Of a DNA stretch of 64,000 nucleotides, positions 46,479 to 55,071 are shown piece by piece. The notes under the pieces are model-generated. The model had not been told where the DNA came from. It worked only from the letters and a program-made list of their open reading frames with translations, and did no database searches. Both the position numbers and the translations under genes were made by a program. How positions within the stretch are numbered: the stretch's first letter is position 1; each line of letters begins with the position of its first letter. Source of the stretch: Rhodoferax potami (lineage in GTDB: Bacteria > Pseudomonadota > Gammaproteobacteria > Burkholderiales > Burkholderiaceae_C); assembly GCF_032193765.1 (NCBI RefSeq), contig NZ_JAVBIJ010000001.1, positions 3,534,001 to 3,598,000 on the forward strand, in the 5' to 3' direction.

Positions 46479-47297
46479 ATGAAAGTCGCAGCCATCCAGA
46501 TGGTGTCTACCGGCCATGTGCAGGACAACTTGCAGATCGCCCAAGCCTTGCTGACAGAGGCCGCACTCCAAGGGGCCGAGCTCGCCGTGTTGCCCGAGTA
46601 TTTTTGTTTGATCGGGCTGCGTGATTCCGACAAGCTGGCGATTCAAGAGCCCTTCGGGAGCGGCCCCATCCAGGACTTTGTGGCCGGGGTAGCACGCTCG
46701 CTGGGGATCTGGATCGTGGCCGGTACCTTGCCCTTGACGGCCAGCCAGCCCGACCATGTGTTCAATAGTTCGCTGGCCTTCAATCCGCAGGGGGAGTGCG
46801 TTGCCCGGTACGACAAGATCCACCTGTTTCGCTTCAATAACGGTGCCGAGAGTTACGACGAATCCCGGGTGCTCGAGCGGGGCAGCACGCCCACCGTCTT
46901 CAGCCTTCCGTCTCGGGATGGGCACATCTGGTCGGTGGGCATGAGCGTCTGCTACGACATGCGCTTTGCCGAGCTCTACCGGGAATACGCCGCACGCGGT
47001 GTCGATTTGCTCTTGGCCCCGAGTGCTTTTACCCACACCACGGGAGAGGCACATTGGGAGGTGCTCTTGCGTGCCCGGGCGATTGAAAACTTGTCGTTCG
47101 TGGCTGCGGCCGCTCAAGGGGGCGTGCATCCGAGCGGGCGGCGCACCTGGGGGCAAAGTCTGCTGATCGATCCGTGGGGCAAAGTGCTCGCTGAGCAAGC
47201 CGAAGGCCCGGGCGTGGTGCTGGCGGAACTGGACTATCGTCAGCTCCAGCATTGCCGCGCCCAGTTGCCGGCGCTCCAGCACCGGATTTTGGGATGA
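46479..47297 (+). CDS. Nitrilase-superfamily amidase (Nit1-like)
   Basis: A 272-aa carbon-nitrogen hydrolase. Catalytic triad is visible: Glu40 in LAVLPEYF, Lys113 in YDKIHLF and Cys158 in MSVCYDMRFAE. This is the branch that includes deaminated glutathione amidases (metabolite repair), which is a likely activity. CGGAG precedes ATG 46479. It follows the YhdP gene on the same strand, as in many betaproteobacteria. The stop overlaps a short palindrome. Confidence 0.92.
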   Translation: MKVAAIQMVSTGHVQDNLQIAQALLTEAALQGAELAVLPEYFCLIGLRDSDKLAIQEPFGSGPIQDFVAGVARSLGIWIVAGTLPLTASQPDHVFNSSLAFNPQGECVARYDKIHLFRFNNGAESYDESRVLERGSTPTVFSLPSRDGHIWSVGMSVCYDMRFAELYREYAARGVDLLLAPSAFTHTTGEAHWEVLLRARAIENLSFVAAAAQGGVHPSGRRTWGQSLLIDPWGKVLAEQAEGPGVVLAELDYRQLQHCRAQLPALQHRILG

Positions 47298-47319
47298 TTG
47301 CTATTAAATTAGTAGCAAT
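47297..47319. repeat. ATTGCTA...TAGCAAT palindrome after the amidase gene
   Basis: ATTGCTA and TAGCAAT flank nine bases directly at the stop codon. It is a member of the dispersed GCTAT/ATAGC palindromes in this window and may act as a 3' end structure shared with the small minus-strand ORF. Confidence 0.55.
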
Positions 47320-47339
47320 TTGCGCAATCAGTGTCTGGG

Positions 47340-47471
47340 CTAGTCCTCTTTTTTGTCATTATTCTCTTCGGGCGGCAGTTCCCCGTTCTTGCGCCCGTGA
47401 AACATGGTCCACCAGATGATGCCTATGAATATCAGGCCAGCGCCTAGCGCTTCGAGGAGTAGCAAAGTCAT
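47340..47471 (-). CDS. Small single-helix membrane protein, start codon shared with mltA
   Basis: A 43-aa protein: one helix (LLLLEALGAGLIFIGIIWWTMF) then a charged tail (HGRKNGELPPEENNDKKED). Its ATG on the minus strand (47471-47469) uses the same CATG as the mltA ATG on the plus strand. It lacks a strong ribosome site. The composition and stop placement look like a real small protein, but conservation is needed; the longer frame to 47690 is antisense to mltA and was not accepted. Confidence 0.5.
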   Translation of the reverse strand: MTLLLLEALGAGLIFIGIIWWTMFHGRKNGELPPEENNDKKED

Positions 47472-48612
47472 GCGTCGTTGTTTGGGGTGGTCTGTATCGG
47501 CCCTGATTGTAGGAATTCTGGCCGCGTGCGGTAGCGCGCCGCCAGTGGTGCGCGCACCGGTCGAGCCAGTACGCACCGTGGTACCGGCAGCGCCTGGCCC
47601 CGCGCCTGCAGTCGGCCCGGTAGTGACCCAATCGCGCAGCCGTTGGGTGCCGGTTCCGTGGGACAGCCTTCCCGGTTGGGGTGCTGACAACCTGTTTGAG
47701 GCGTGGAACGCGTGGTTAAAGAGCTGCGAGAGGCCTCAGCCGCCCATGTCTGCCTTGTGTGCAGAAGTGCGCCGTTTGAGTATTGGAAGTCCCCAAGAGC
47801 AAATGGAGTGGATGCAAGCCCGCCTCCAGCCGCACCGTGTGGAGACATTGCAAGGTGAGCCCACAGGGTTGTTGACCGGCTATTACGAGCCGATATTGGA
47901 TGCCAGTCGGCAACAGGCACCCGGCTTTTCAGTGCCGCTGTACCAGCTGCCCGCCGGAATGACGCCCCGCAAACCGTGGTTCACCCGCCAGGAAATGGAG
48001 ACCTTGCCGGAAGCGCAGGCAGCCCTGCGTGGCAAGGCGATCGCGTACCTGGCGGATCCGGTGGATGCGTTGGTGCTCCAGATTCAGGGTTCCGGGCGGG
48101 TACGGATTACCCAGCCTGACGGCAGCGTGCGCTGGGTTCGCCTGGCCTACGCGGGTACCAACGAGCAGCCCTACCGCAGTGTCGGCCGTTGGCTCTTGGA
48201 TCAAGGCTTGATCAAAGACGCCTCATGGCCCGGCATCAAAGCCTGGCTGGCGCAAAACCCGCAGCGCCAGCAGGAGCTGCTGTGGTCGAACCCGCGGGTG
48301 GTTTTTTTCAAGGAAGAGCCACTCGGTGAGTTGGATGCTGCCTTCGGGCCCAAAGGCGCCCAAGGCGTTGCCTTGACGCCCGGGCGCTCCATCGCCGTAG
48401 ACCCCGGCAGCATCCCTTATGGCGCGCCGGTCTGGTTGACTTCAACGGGAAATCAAACAAATTTGCAAAAATTGGTACTTGCACAAGATACCGGGAGCGC
48501 GATTGTCGGTGCGGTACGTGCCGACTACTTTGCCGGCTGGGGGCCGGACGCGGCAGAGCTAGCTGGTCGTATGCGACAACCATTGCAAATGTGGATTTTG
48601 TGGCCCAAATAG
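47470..48612 (+). CDS. mltA: Membrane-bound lytic murein transglycosylase A
   Basis: Cleaves glycan strands of peptidoglycan to 1,6-anhydro products. A 380-aa outer-membrane lipoprotein: signal peptide ends LVGILAAC-type lipobox (IVGILAAC, about residue 20). The MltA core (GLLTGYYEPILDASRQ, IAYLADPVDALVLQIQGSGRV) and the 3D domain with the catalytic Asp (AQDTGSAIVGAVRADYFAGWG) are present. ATG 47470 follows GAGGAG eleven bases upstream; an earlier in-frame start at 47404 lacks a signal peptide. Confidence 0.94.
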   Translation: MRRCLGWSVSALIVGILAACGSAPPVVRAPVEPVRTVVPAAPGPAPAVGPVVTQSRSRWVPVPWDSLPGWGADNLFEAWNAWLKSCERPQPPMSALCAEVRRLSIGSPQEQMEWMQARLQPHRVETLQGEPTGLLTGYYEPILDASRQQAPGFSVPLYQLPAGMTPRKPWFTRQEMETLPEAQAALRGKAIAYLADPVDALVLQIQGSGRVRITQPDGSVRWVRLAYAGTNEQPYRSVGRWLLDQGLIKDASWPGIKAWLAQNPQRQQELLWSNPRVVFFKEEPLGELDAAFGPKGAQGVALTPGRSIAVDPGSIPYGAPVWLTSTGNQTNLQKLVLAQDTGSAIVGAVRADYFAGWGPDAAELAGRMRQPLQMWILWPK

Positions 48613-48673
48613 CGTAGAAACCGTTAGTATGGATACATTCAATCTGTGAGATTCGGAAATTAAGGACGGACTT

Positions 48674-49624
48674 ATGAGCAAAGAGATGCGCGACATTGAT
48701 GAGCGGACCAATCTGGCCGCCAACAGCATGTTCGAACTGCTGCTGTTCCGATTGGGCGAGGCCCCCGGCACCCAGCGCCGCGAATTGTTCGGCATCAATG
48801 TGTTCAAGGTTCGAGAAATCCTGGTGATGCCCGAAATCACCGCCATGGTGAATTCACCGCCCGCCGTGATGGGCGTCGCCAACATCCGGGGCCAAATGAT
48901 CACCGTGATCAACTTGCCGCAGGTGGTGGGCTGTACCCCGACCAAGGGGCTGGGTATTCTGCTGGTGACCGAGTTCGCCCGCACGACACAAGCCTTTGCG
49001 GTCGAAGAGGTCAACGAAATCGTGCGCCTGGAGTGGAAGCAAGTGCTGTCTGCCGAAAACACCGGCGGCGGCTTGGTGACCAGTATTGCGCGCTTGGATG
49101 GCAATGCCGAAAACACCCGCTTGGCCCAAGTGCTGGATGTCGAGCAGATCCTCCGTGATGTGATGCCCCAAGAAGTCAAGGAAGAGGTGCCAAGCACCGC
49201 GCCCAAGCTGCGCTTGGAGCCGGGTCAGATCATTCTGGCGGCTGACGATTCTGCCGTGGCACGCATGATGATCGAGAAGGGCCTCAAAGGCATGGATGTC
49301 CCTTACATCATGACCAAAACCGGCAAGGAAGCGTGGGAGAAACTGCAATCGCTCAACGCCCAAGCCACGGATGAAGGCAAGTCCATCAAAGACAAAGTGG
49401 CCTTGGTGTTGACCGATCTCGAAATGCCCGAAATGGACGGTTTCACTTTGACCCGCAACATCAAGCAAGATGGCCGGTTCAGCAGCCTTCCGGTGATCAT
49501 TCACTCCTCGCTAACCGGCGCCACCAACGAGAGCCATGTGAAGAGCGTGGGGGCGGATGCCTACATTGCCAAGTTCGTGGAAGAAGAACTGGCCGCCACC
49601 ATCCGCGAAGTGCTGCACCGCTAA
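48674..49624 (+). CDS. cheV: Chemotaxis protein CheV
   Basis: A coupling protein of 316 aa that links receptors to CheA and is tuned by phosphorylation. The CheW-like half (about 1-165: RRELFGINVFKVREIL, GVANIRGQMITVINL) is joined to a receiver domain (about 185-316) with IILAADDSAVARMM, phosphoacceptor Asp248 in LTDLEMPEMDGF and Lys in AYIAKFVEEEL. No other chemotaxis genes are adjacent. The gene ends before a hairpin shared with a convergent gene. Confidence 0.95.
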   Translation: MSKEMRDIDERTNLAANSMFELLLFRLGEAPGTQRRELFGINVFKVREILVMPEITAMVNSPPAVMGVANIRGQMITVINLPQVVGCTPTKGLGILLVTEFARTTQAFAVEEVNEIVRLEWKQVLSAENTGGGLVTSIARLDGNAENTRLAQVLDVEQILRDVMPQEVKEEVPSTAPKLRLEPGQIILAADDSAVARMMIEKGLKGMDVPYIMTKTGKEAWEKLQSLNAQATDEGKSIKDKVALVLTDLEMPEMDGFTLTRNIKQDGRFSSLPVIIHSSLTGATNESHVKSVGADAYIAKFVEEELAATIREVLHR

Positions 49625-49638
49625 GGGCAGCGCCACCC

Positions 49639-49658
49639 GGCGGCCTGAGGTGGCCGCC
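49639..49658. terminator. Possible bidirectional hairpin between cheV and the convergent gene
   Basis: GGCGGCC and GGCCGCC flank TGAGGT. No T-run on either side, so only a weak or factor-dependent terminator is supported. Confidence 0.35.
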
Positions 49659-49666
49659 GCGGGCTA

Positions 49667-50314
49667 TCAGCGCAAGCTCACCCTGAGCTGAACCTCCGTT
49701 CGGGTCACGCCACTCTGGATCTGCGCGCCACGCAGGCTCTGTTGGTTGTTCTGCAGGTTTTGCTCGGTCTCTGCCACTGTCATCCACTCGCCCAAAGGGA
49801 GCAGCATGCTGTTGCCGGTGCTGGACTGTGCCGGTGGGGCATTCACTGCCCCGGCTTGGGGAAACAGGGGGCGCAGAGCTTGCTGGGTATTGAGTTCGAC
49901 CTCGACCACATCGCCACTCTCCCAGCGCGGCAGCGCGCTAAAGCCCGTTCCCGCCTCGATCAGCACGGTCCCTTGGGTGGTCACGATTTGCCCGTTGCGC
50001 ACAAAGCTTTGCAGCAAGCGCAATGGCGTTTGCGTTTGCACCGCGATGCGTGCAGGCCGGCCATTCAGAATGAGGATTTGTTGCACCGCCGTGCCGCTGC
50101 TCCGGCCTTGCGCCAGGCCGCCTGTGACCCTGCCGCCTTGTACGTCTAAGCCCGCCTGCTGGCCATCTTCGGATTGCACCTGCCGCACTCCGATGAGCAG
50201 ATTGCGCAAGGGCAAGGGGGTTGCGTTTGCTCCTGAATTGATAGCTGCTTGCGCATGCGCAACGGGCGCCAGGTGCCAAAACAATGCTAAAGCCAGCCAA
50301 TCTCTGCGGTTCAT
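49667..50314 (-). CDS. Secreted protein of unknown function
   Basis: A 215-aa protein with a signal peptide (MNRRDWLALALFWHLAPVAHA, cleavage near AHA-QA). The mature part is beta-rich (ILILNGRPARIAVQTQTPLRLL; TVLIEAGTGFSALPRW; GDVVEVELNTQQALRP; LPLGEWMTVAETEQNLQ). The last segment recalls secretin-associated proteins, but no family is recognised with certainty. Its ATG is four bases from the Lrp gene stop, so the two form an operon. An imperfect half palindrome GAATTGATAGC is at the mature N-terminus. Confidence 0.78.
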   Translation of the reverse strand: MNRRDWLALALFWHLAPVAHAQAAINSGANATPLPLRNLLIGVRQVQSEDGQQAGLDVQGGRVTGGLAQGRSSGTAVQQILILNGRPARIAVQTQTPLRLLQSFVRNGQIVTTQGTVLIEAGTGFSALPRWESGDVVEVELNTQQALRPLFPQAGAVNAPPAQSSTGNSMLLPLGEWMTVAETEQNLQNNQQSLRGAQIQSGVTRTEVQLRVSLR

Positions 50315-50820
50315 GGGCGTCCTTTCATGGTGGCGCCTGTGGGCGGCGCTTGTAATTGGCTCAAGGGCAGCGCACTACTGGCCTTGACCTCGCCCAGCGA
50401 GAAGCTGGTGTGCAGGTCTTTCACGTTGGGCAGGTTGATCAGCACCTCGCGTGCAAACTGGCTGAAACTGTTCAGGTCGCGGCTGACCACCTGCAGCTCA
50501 AAAGTACCGGTGCCGCTGATGTAGTGGCAGCTGATGACCTCCGGGATCCGCCGAATCGCCTCTTCAAGTTCGTGCAGCACATCGCCGCTGTTCCGGTTGG
50601 CGTCCAGGCGCACAAAGGCCAGCACCCCCAACCCGATTTTTTGGCGGTTGATTTCTGCCCGGTAGCCGGTGATGAAGCCGCTGTCCTCCAGCGCCTTCAC
50701 CCGCCGCCAGCACGGCGCCGCACTAAGGCCCACGCGGGTGGCGAGTTCGGCGTTGCTGAGGCGCCCATCGTTTTGCAGCTCGCTCAGGATGGCCAGGTCA
50801 TAACGGTCAAGTGTTTCCAT
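50311..50820 (-). CDS. Lrp/AsnC-family transcriptional regulator
   Basis: A 169-aa leucine-responsive-type regulator. Winged helix: LDRYDLAILSELQNDGRLSNAELATRVGLSAAPCWRRVKALEDSG. The RAM ligand-binding domain follows (LGVLAFVRLD, CHYISGTGTFELQVVSRDL). ATG 50820 (METLDRYD) or 50829 (MRFMETL) are possible starts. Divergent from the indolepyruvate oxidoreductase gene (119 bp apart), which it probably controls in response to an amino acid. Confidence 0.93.
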   Translation of the reverse strand: METLDRYDLAILSELQNDGRLSNAELATRVGLSAAPCWRRVKALEDSGFITGYRAEINRQKIGLGVLAFVRLDANRNSGDVLHELEEAIRRIPEVISCHYISGTGTFELQVVSRDLNSFSQFAREVLINLPNVKDLHTSFSLGEVKASSALPLSQLQAPPTGATMKGRP

Positions 50821-50938
50821 AAAACGCATTATGGAGAAAGAATCGTTCTTTGAGAGGTGGTTTTCAGGCAAAGAACGCAAACACCTATCTGAGTTGCGGG
50901 CATACACTTTGCCGAACAAAAACACGGAGACAAGCACC

Positions 50939-53900
50939 ATGAATGCACCCCTCAACCGGGACCTGCCCGCGCACATCCGCACGGCGCTGGATTCGGTCAC
51001 CCTCGAACGACAAATACGCCCTGGACCACGGCCGCGCTTTCATGAGCGGTGTGCAGGCGCTGGTCAAGCTGCCCATGCTGCAGCGCGTGCGCGACCAGCG
51101 TGCGGGCAAGAACACGGCCGGCTTTATCAGCGGTTACCGTGGCTCGCCCTTGGGCACTTATGACCAGTCGCTGGTCAAGGCAGAAAAGTACCTGGAGGCC
51201 CACCACATCAAGTTCCAGCCGGGGGTGAATGAGGAGCTGGCGGCCACCGCCCTGTGGGGTACCCAGCAACTGGGCTTTGCACCACCCGGCACTAACAAAT
51301 ACGACGGCGTGTTCGGCATCTGGTACGGCAAGGGCCCCGGCGTGGACCGCTGCTCTGACGTGTTCAAGCACGCCAACATGGCCGGTACCACGCCCTGGGG
51401 CGGTGTGATCGCCGTGGCGGGGGATGACCACATCTCCAAAAGCTCTACCGCCGCCCACCAGAGCGACCATATCTTCAAGGCTTGCGGGTTCCCGGTGTTC
51501 TTCCCGGCCAATGTGCAGGAGATTCTGGACCTCGGTCTGCACGCCTTTGCCATGAGCCGTTTTTCCGGCGTGTGGGCCGGCATGAAGACGATCCAGGAAA
51601 TTGTGGAGTCCAGCGCCACCGTCACCATCGACCCCGAGCGCGTCCTCACCCGCATGCCGGCCGACTTTGAGTTGCCACCCGGCGGCCTGCATATCCGCTG
51701 GCCCGACCATGCGCTGGACCAGGAAGCCCGCCTGTTTGACTACAAGTGGTATGCCGCGCTGGCCTACATCCGCGCCAACCGACTGAACCACAACGTGATT
51801 GAAGGGCCGCATGACCGCTTCGGCATCATTTCCAGTGGCAAGGCGTACAACGACACCCGCCAGGCGTTGTTGGACCTGGGGTTGGACGATGACACCTGCC
51901 GCCGCATCGGCATCCGCCTGCACAAGGTGGGCGTGGTGTGGCCGCTGGAGGCGCAACTGACCCGCGAATTCGCCACCGGCTTGCAGGAGATTCTGGTGGT
52001 GGAAGAAAAGCGCCAGGTCATCGAATATCAGCTCAAGGAAGAGCTGTACAACTGGCGCGCGGACGTGCGCCCCACAGTGTTGGGCAAATTCAACGAGGTG
52101 GAAACGCCAGATCACTATGGCGCCGGTGGCGAGTGGTCCATGCCCAACCCGAGCGCCAACACCTTGTTGCGTGCGAATGCAGATTTGTCGCCGGCGATCA
52201 TCGCCCGCGCGATTGCCCAGCGCATCAAAAAGCTGGGGCTGGATGCCGACACCAGCGCCCGCATCGATGCCCAGATGGCGATTCTGGAAGCCAAAGAGCG
52301 GGCTATGCACGTCATTGACTTGGGTAACTCCGGTGCAGCGGCTGCGGTTCGCCAGCCCTGGTTCTGCTCAGGCTGTCCGCACAACACCAGCACACGGGTG
52401 CCCGATGGTTCGCGCGCCATGGCCGGCATCGGCTGCCATTTCATGACCATCTGGATGGACCGCAGCACCGATGGTTTTACCCAGATGGGCGGCGAGGGCG
52501 TGCCATGGGTCGGGCAGCAGCCGTTCACCAACGACAAACACATCTTCGCCAACCTGGGCGATGGCACTTACTTCCACAGCGGCTTGCTGGCGATTCGCCA
52601 GAGCATTGCGGCCGGCGTCAACATCACCTACAAAATCCTCTACAACGATGCGGTGGCCATGACTGGCGGCCAGCAAGTGGGTGAGCGGCCGGAAGGGCAC
52701 TCGGTGGTACAGATAGCCCAGAGCATGCGTGCGGAAGGCGCTATCAAAATCATAGTGGTGACGGACGAACCTGAAAAATACGACGATGTGGATGGACTGC
52801 CCGAAGGTATTGCCATCGAGCACCGCGACGAGCTGGACCGCATCCAGCGCGAGTTCCGCGACATCAAAGGCACTACCGTCATCATTTACGACCAGACTTG
52901 CGCGACCGAAAAGCGCCGCCGCCGCAAGCGCGGCACCATGGTGGACCCCGCCAAGCGCGTGGTCATCAACGAGTTGGTGTGCGAAGGCTGTGGCGATTGC
53001 GGCGTGCAAAGCAACTGCATGAGCGTGGAGCCGCTGGAAACACCTTTCGGACGTAAGCGCCAAATCAACCAGAGTACCTGCAACAAAGACATTTCTTGCG
53101 TCAAAGGCTTTTGCCCCAGCTTTGTAACGGTGGAAGGCGGCAGCCTGAAGAAACCAGTCAAGCTGCAAACTGATGCCAGCGGCTGGCCGGCGCTGCCGGA
53201 CCCGCAGCTCCCCGACCTCGCAAGGGTACAAGGCGGCGTGTGGGGCACCATCGTGGCCGGCGTGGGCGGTACGGGCGTGATCACCATCGGACAGCTGCTA
53301 GGCGTAGCAGCCCACCTAGAGGGCAAAGGTATCGTCACCCAGGACGCCGGTGGTTTGGCACAAAAGGGCGGCGCGACTTGGAGCCATGTGTTGATCGGCG
53401 CATCCCAAGACGCGATCCGCACGACCCGTGTGGGCACCGCGTCTGCAGATTTGGTGCTGGGCTGTGATCCGGTCGTGGTGGCTGGCAAAGAAACGCTGAT
53501 CCGCATGCGTCCCGGTCGCACCCATGTGGCCCTCAACGCCAACACGGTGCCGACCGCCGGCTTTGTGCGCAACGCCGACTGGGCCAACCCCGGCGACCAG
53601 TGCGTCGCCGACATCACCCGCACGGTGGGTGAGGCGCATGTGGGCTTGTTCGATGCGGATGCCGCCTCTACCAAATTGTTGGGAGACAGCATTTACACCA
53701 ACCCCATGATGCTGGGCTACGCGTGGCAAAAGGGCTGGATTCCCTTGGGGCTGGCATCGCTGATGCGCGCCATCGAGCTCAATGCAGTGGCGGTGGGCAA
53801 CAACAAGGCGGCATTCGAGTGGGGACGCCGTGCTGCGGTGGATTGGCCTGCTGTGCAGCGGGCCATGTCGCCAGGACAGGTACTGGCATTTGTTCCCCGC

Positions 53901-54569
53901 AGCAAAGAAACGTTGGATGAACTTATCCAGCGGCGCAGCGAGTTTTTAACGGCTTACCAAAATGCAGCGTACGCGGGCCGTTATGTCGACTTTGTTACCC
54001 GGGTGCGCACAGCAGAGTCTGGCATCGAGGGGGGCAAGCTGGCATTGACGGAAGCGGTTGCGCGCTACTTGTTCAAGCTGATGGCCTACAAAGACGAGTA
54101 CGAGGTCGCCCGTCTGCACACCGATACCGCATTTCACCGCAAGATCAGCGGGATGTTTGAGGGAGATTTCAAGCTCGCCTACCACTTGGCACCCCCGATC
54201 TGGTCGCGTAAAAACGAGCAGGGCGAGGCCTTGAAGTCTCGGTTTGGCGCCTGGATGGGCTGGGGCTTCCGTCTTCTGGCACCCATGAAAGTGCTCCGGG
54301 GTACCGCACTGGACGTCTTCGGATACACCGAGGAACGCCGTGAGGAGCGGGCGCTGATTGGCGAATACCGCTCAGCCATTGAAGGAATGTTGCCTGCTTT
54401 GAGCGCGTCCAACCGTGATGCCGCGCTGGCGTTCGCCCGTGTGCCCGAGCACATCCGCGGCTATGGCCATGTCAAGGCCCGTCACTTGAAGGCTGCTCGG
54501 ACCCAGTGGGTCGATTTGTTGGCCCGCTACCACGCAAGCCCCGCTACCCAACAGGCCCGAGCCGCCTAA
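50939..54569 (+). CDS. Fused indolepyruvate ferredoxin oxidoreductase (alpha-gamma), apparent frameshift near start
   Basis: Oxidatively decarboxylates aryl- or branched 2-oxoacids to acyl-CoA with ferredoxin, in amino-acid breakdown. About 1208 aa: pyrimidine and thiamine-diphosphate domains (HISKSSTAAHQSDH; CSGCPHNTSTRVPDGSRAMAGIGCH; NLGDGTYFHSGLLA), a ferredoxin-like insert with clustered Cys (CEGCGDCGVQSNC, CNKDISCVKGFC), then a gamma domain (GVGGTGVITIGQLLG). The family-like N-terminus (MNAPLNRDLPAHIRTALDSV, ATG 50939) is in another frame from the body; removing C51008 joins LE to DKYALDHG. An in-frame ATG at 50943 gives an unusual N-terminus but an otherwise complete protein. Confidence 0.88.
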
Positions 54570-54575
54570 GGCCTT

Positions 54576-54601
54576 GCCCGCCCATCATGGGCGGGCCTTT
54601 T
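54576..54601 (+). terminator. Rho-independent terminator of the oxidoreductase gene
   Basis: GCCCGCCCA and TGGGCGGGC flank TCA, followed by CTTTT. It lies 7 bp beyond the stop and separates the gene from yajC. Confidence 0.9.
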
Positions 54602-54708
54602 CCCCCGCTTACAATGACTGGTTGACTGGTTATCAGCCGGTCGGTTCGCGTGCGGCTGTGCCGCGGGTGGAAAACTATTTGTTCTGATCCCTTTTGTGGA
54701 GTTTGCCT

Positions 54709-55038
54709 GTGTTCATTTCTTCTGCTTTTGCTCAAACTGCTCCTGCTGCCGCTGGCGGTGACATGCAATCCTCTTTGATGAGCATGCTGCCTTTGGTGCT
54801 GATGTTTGTGGTGCTGTACTTCGTGATGATCCGCCCCCAAATGAAGAAGCAGAAAGAGCACCGCGCCATGATCGACGCCTTGGCCAAGGGTGATGAAGTG
54901 GTAACTGCTGGTGGCGTACTGGGCAAGGTCAGCAAGATGGGTGACAGCTATGTCGGCCTGGAAGTGGCCAGCGGCGTGGAAATCCAAGTGCAGCGTAGCG
55001 CGGTAGTGCAAGTGTTGCCCAAAGGCTCCATCAAGTAA
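54709..55038 (+). CDS. yajC: Preprotein translocase subunit YajC
   Basis: A 109-aa single-helix inner-membrane subunit of the SecDF-YajC holotranslocon. Signature: LPLVLMFVVLYFVMIRPQMKKQKEH then the beta domain (LAKGDEVVTAGGVLGKVSKMGD). GTG 54709 follows GTGGAG with seven-base spacing; earlier in-frame starts lack that site. secD and secF follow in the same direction. Confidence 0.95.
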   Translation: MFISSAFAQTAPAAAGGDMQSSLMSMLPLVLMFVVLYFVMIRPQMKKQKEHRAMIDALAKGDEVVTAGGVLGKVSKMGDSYVGLEVASGVEIQVQRSAVVQVLPKGSIK

Positions 55039-55071
55039 GCGGCCGTTTTTAACTGTTAGCGAAGCGCGATC

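Noticed and set aside
47472..47690. Long form (116 aa) of the small minus-strand protein opposite mltA
   Set aside because: The added residues are antisense to mltA and low-complexity; only the last 43 residues look like a protein.
50997..52310. 437-codon open frame antisense to the indolepyruvate oxidoreductase
   Set aside because: Mirror of a well-supported coding frame; no recognisable motif.
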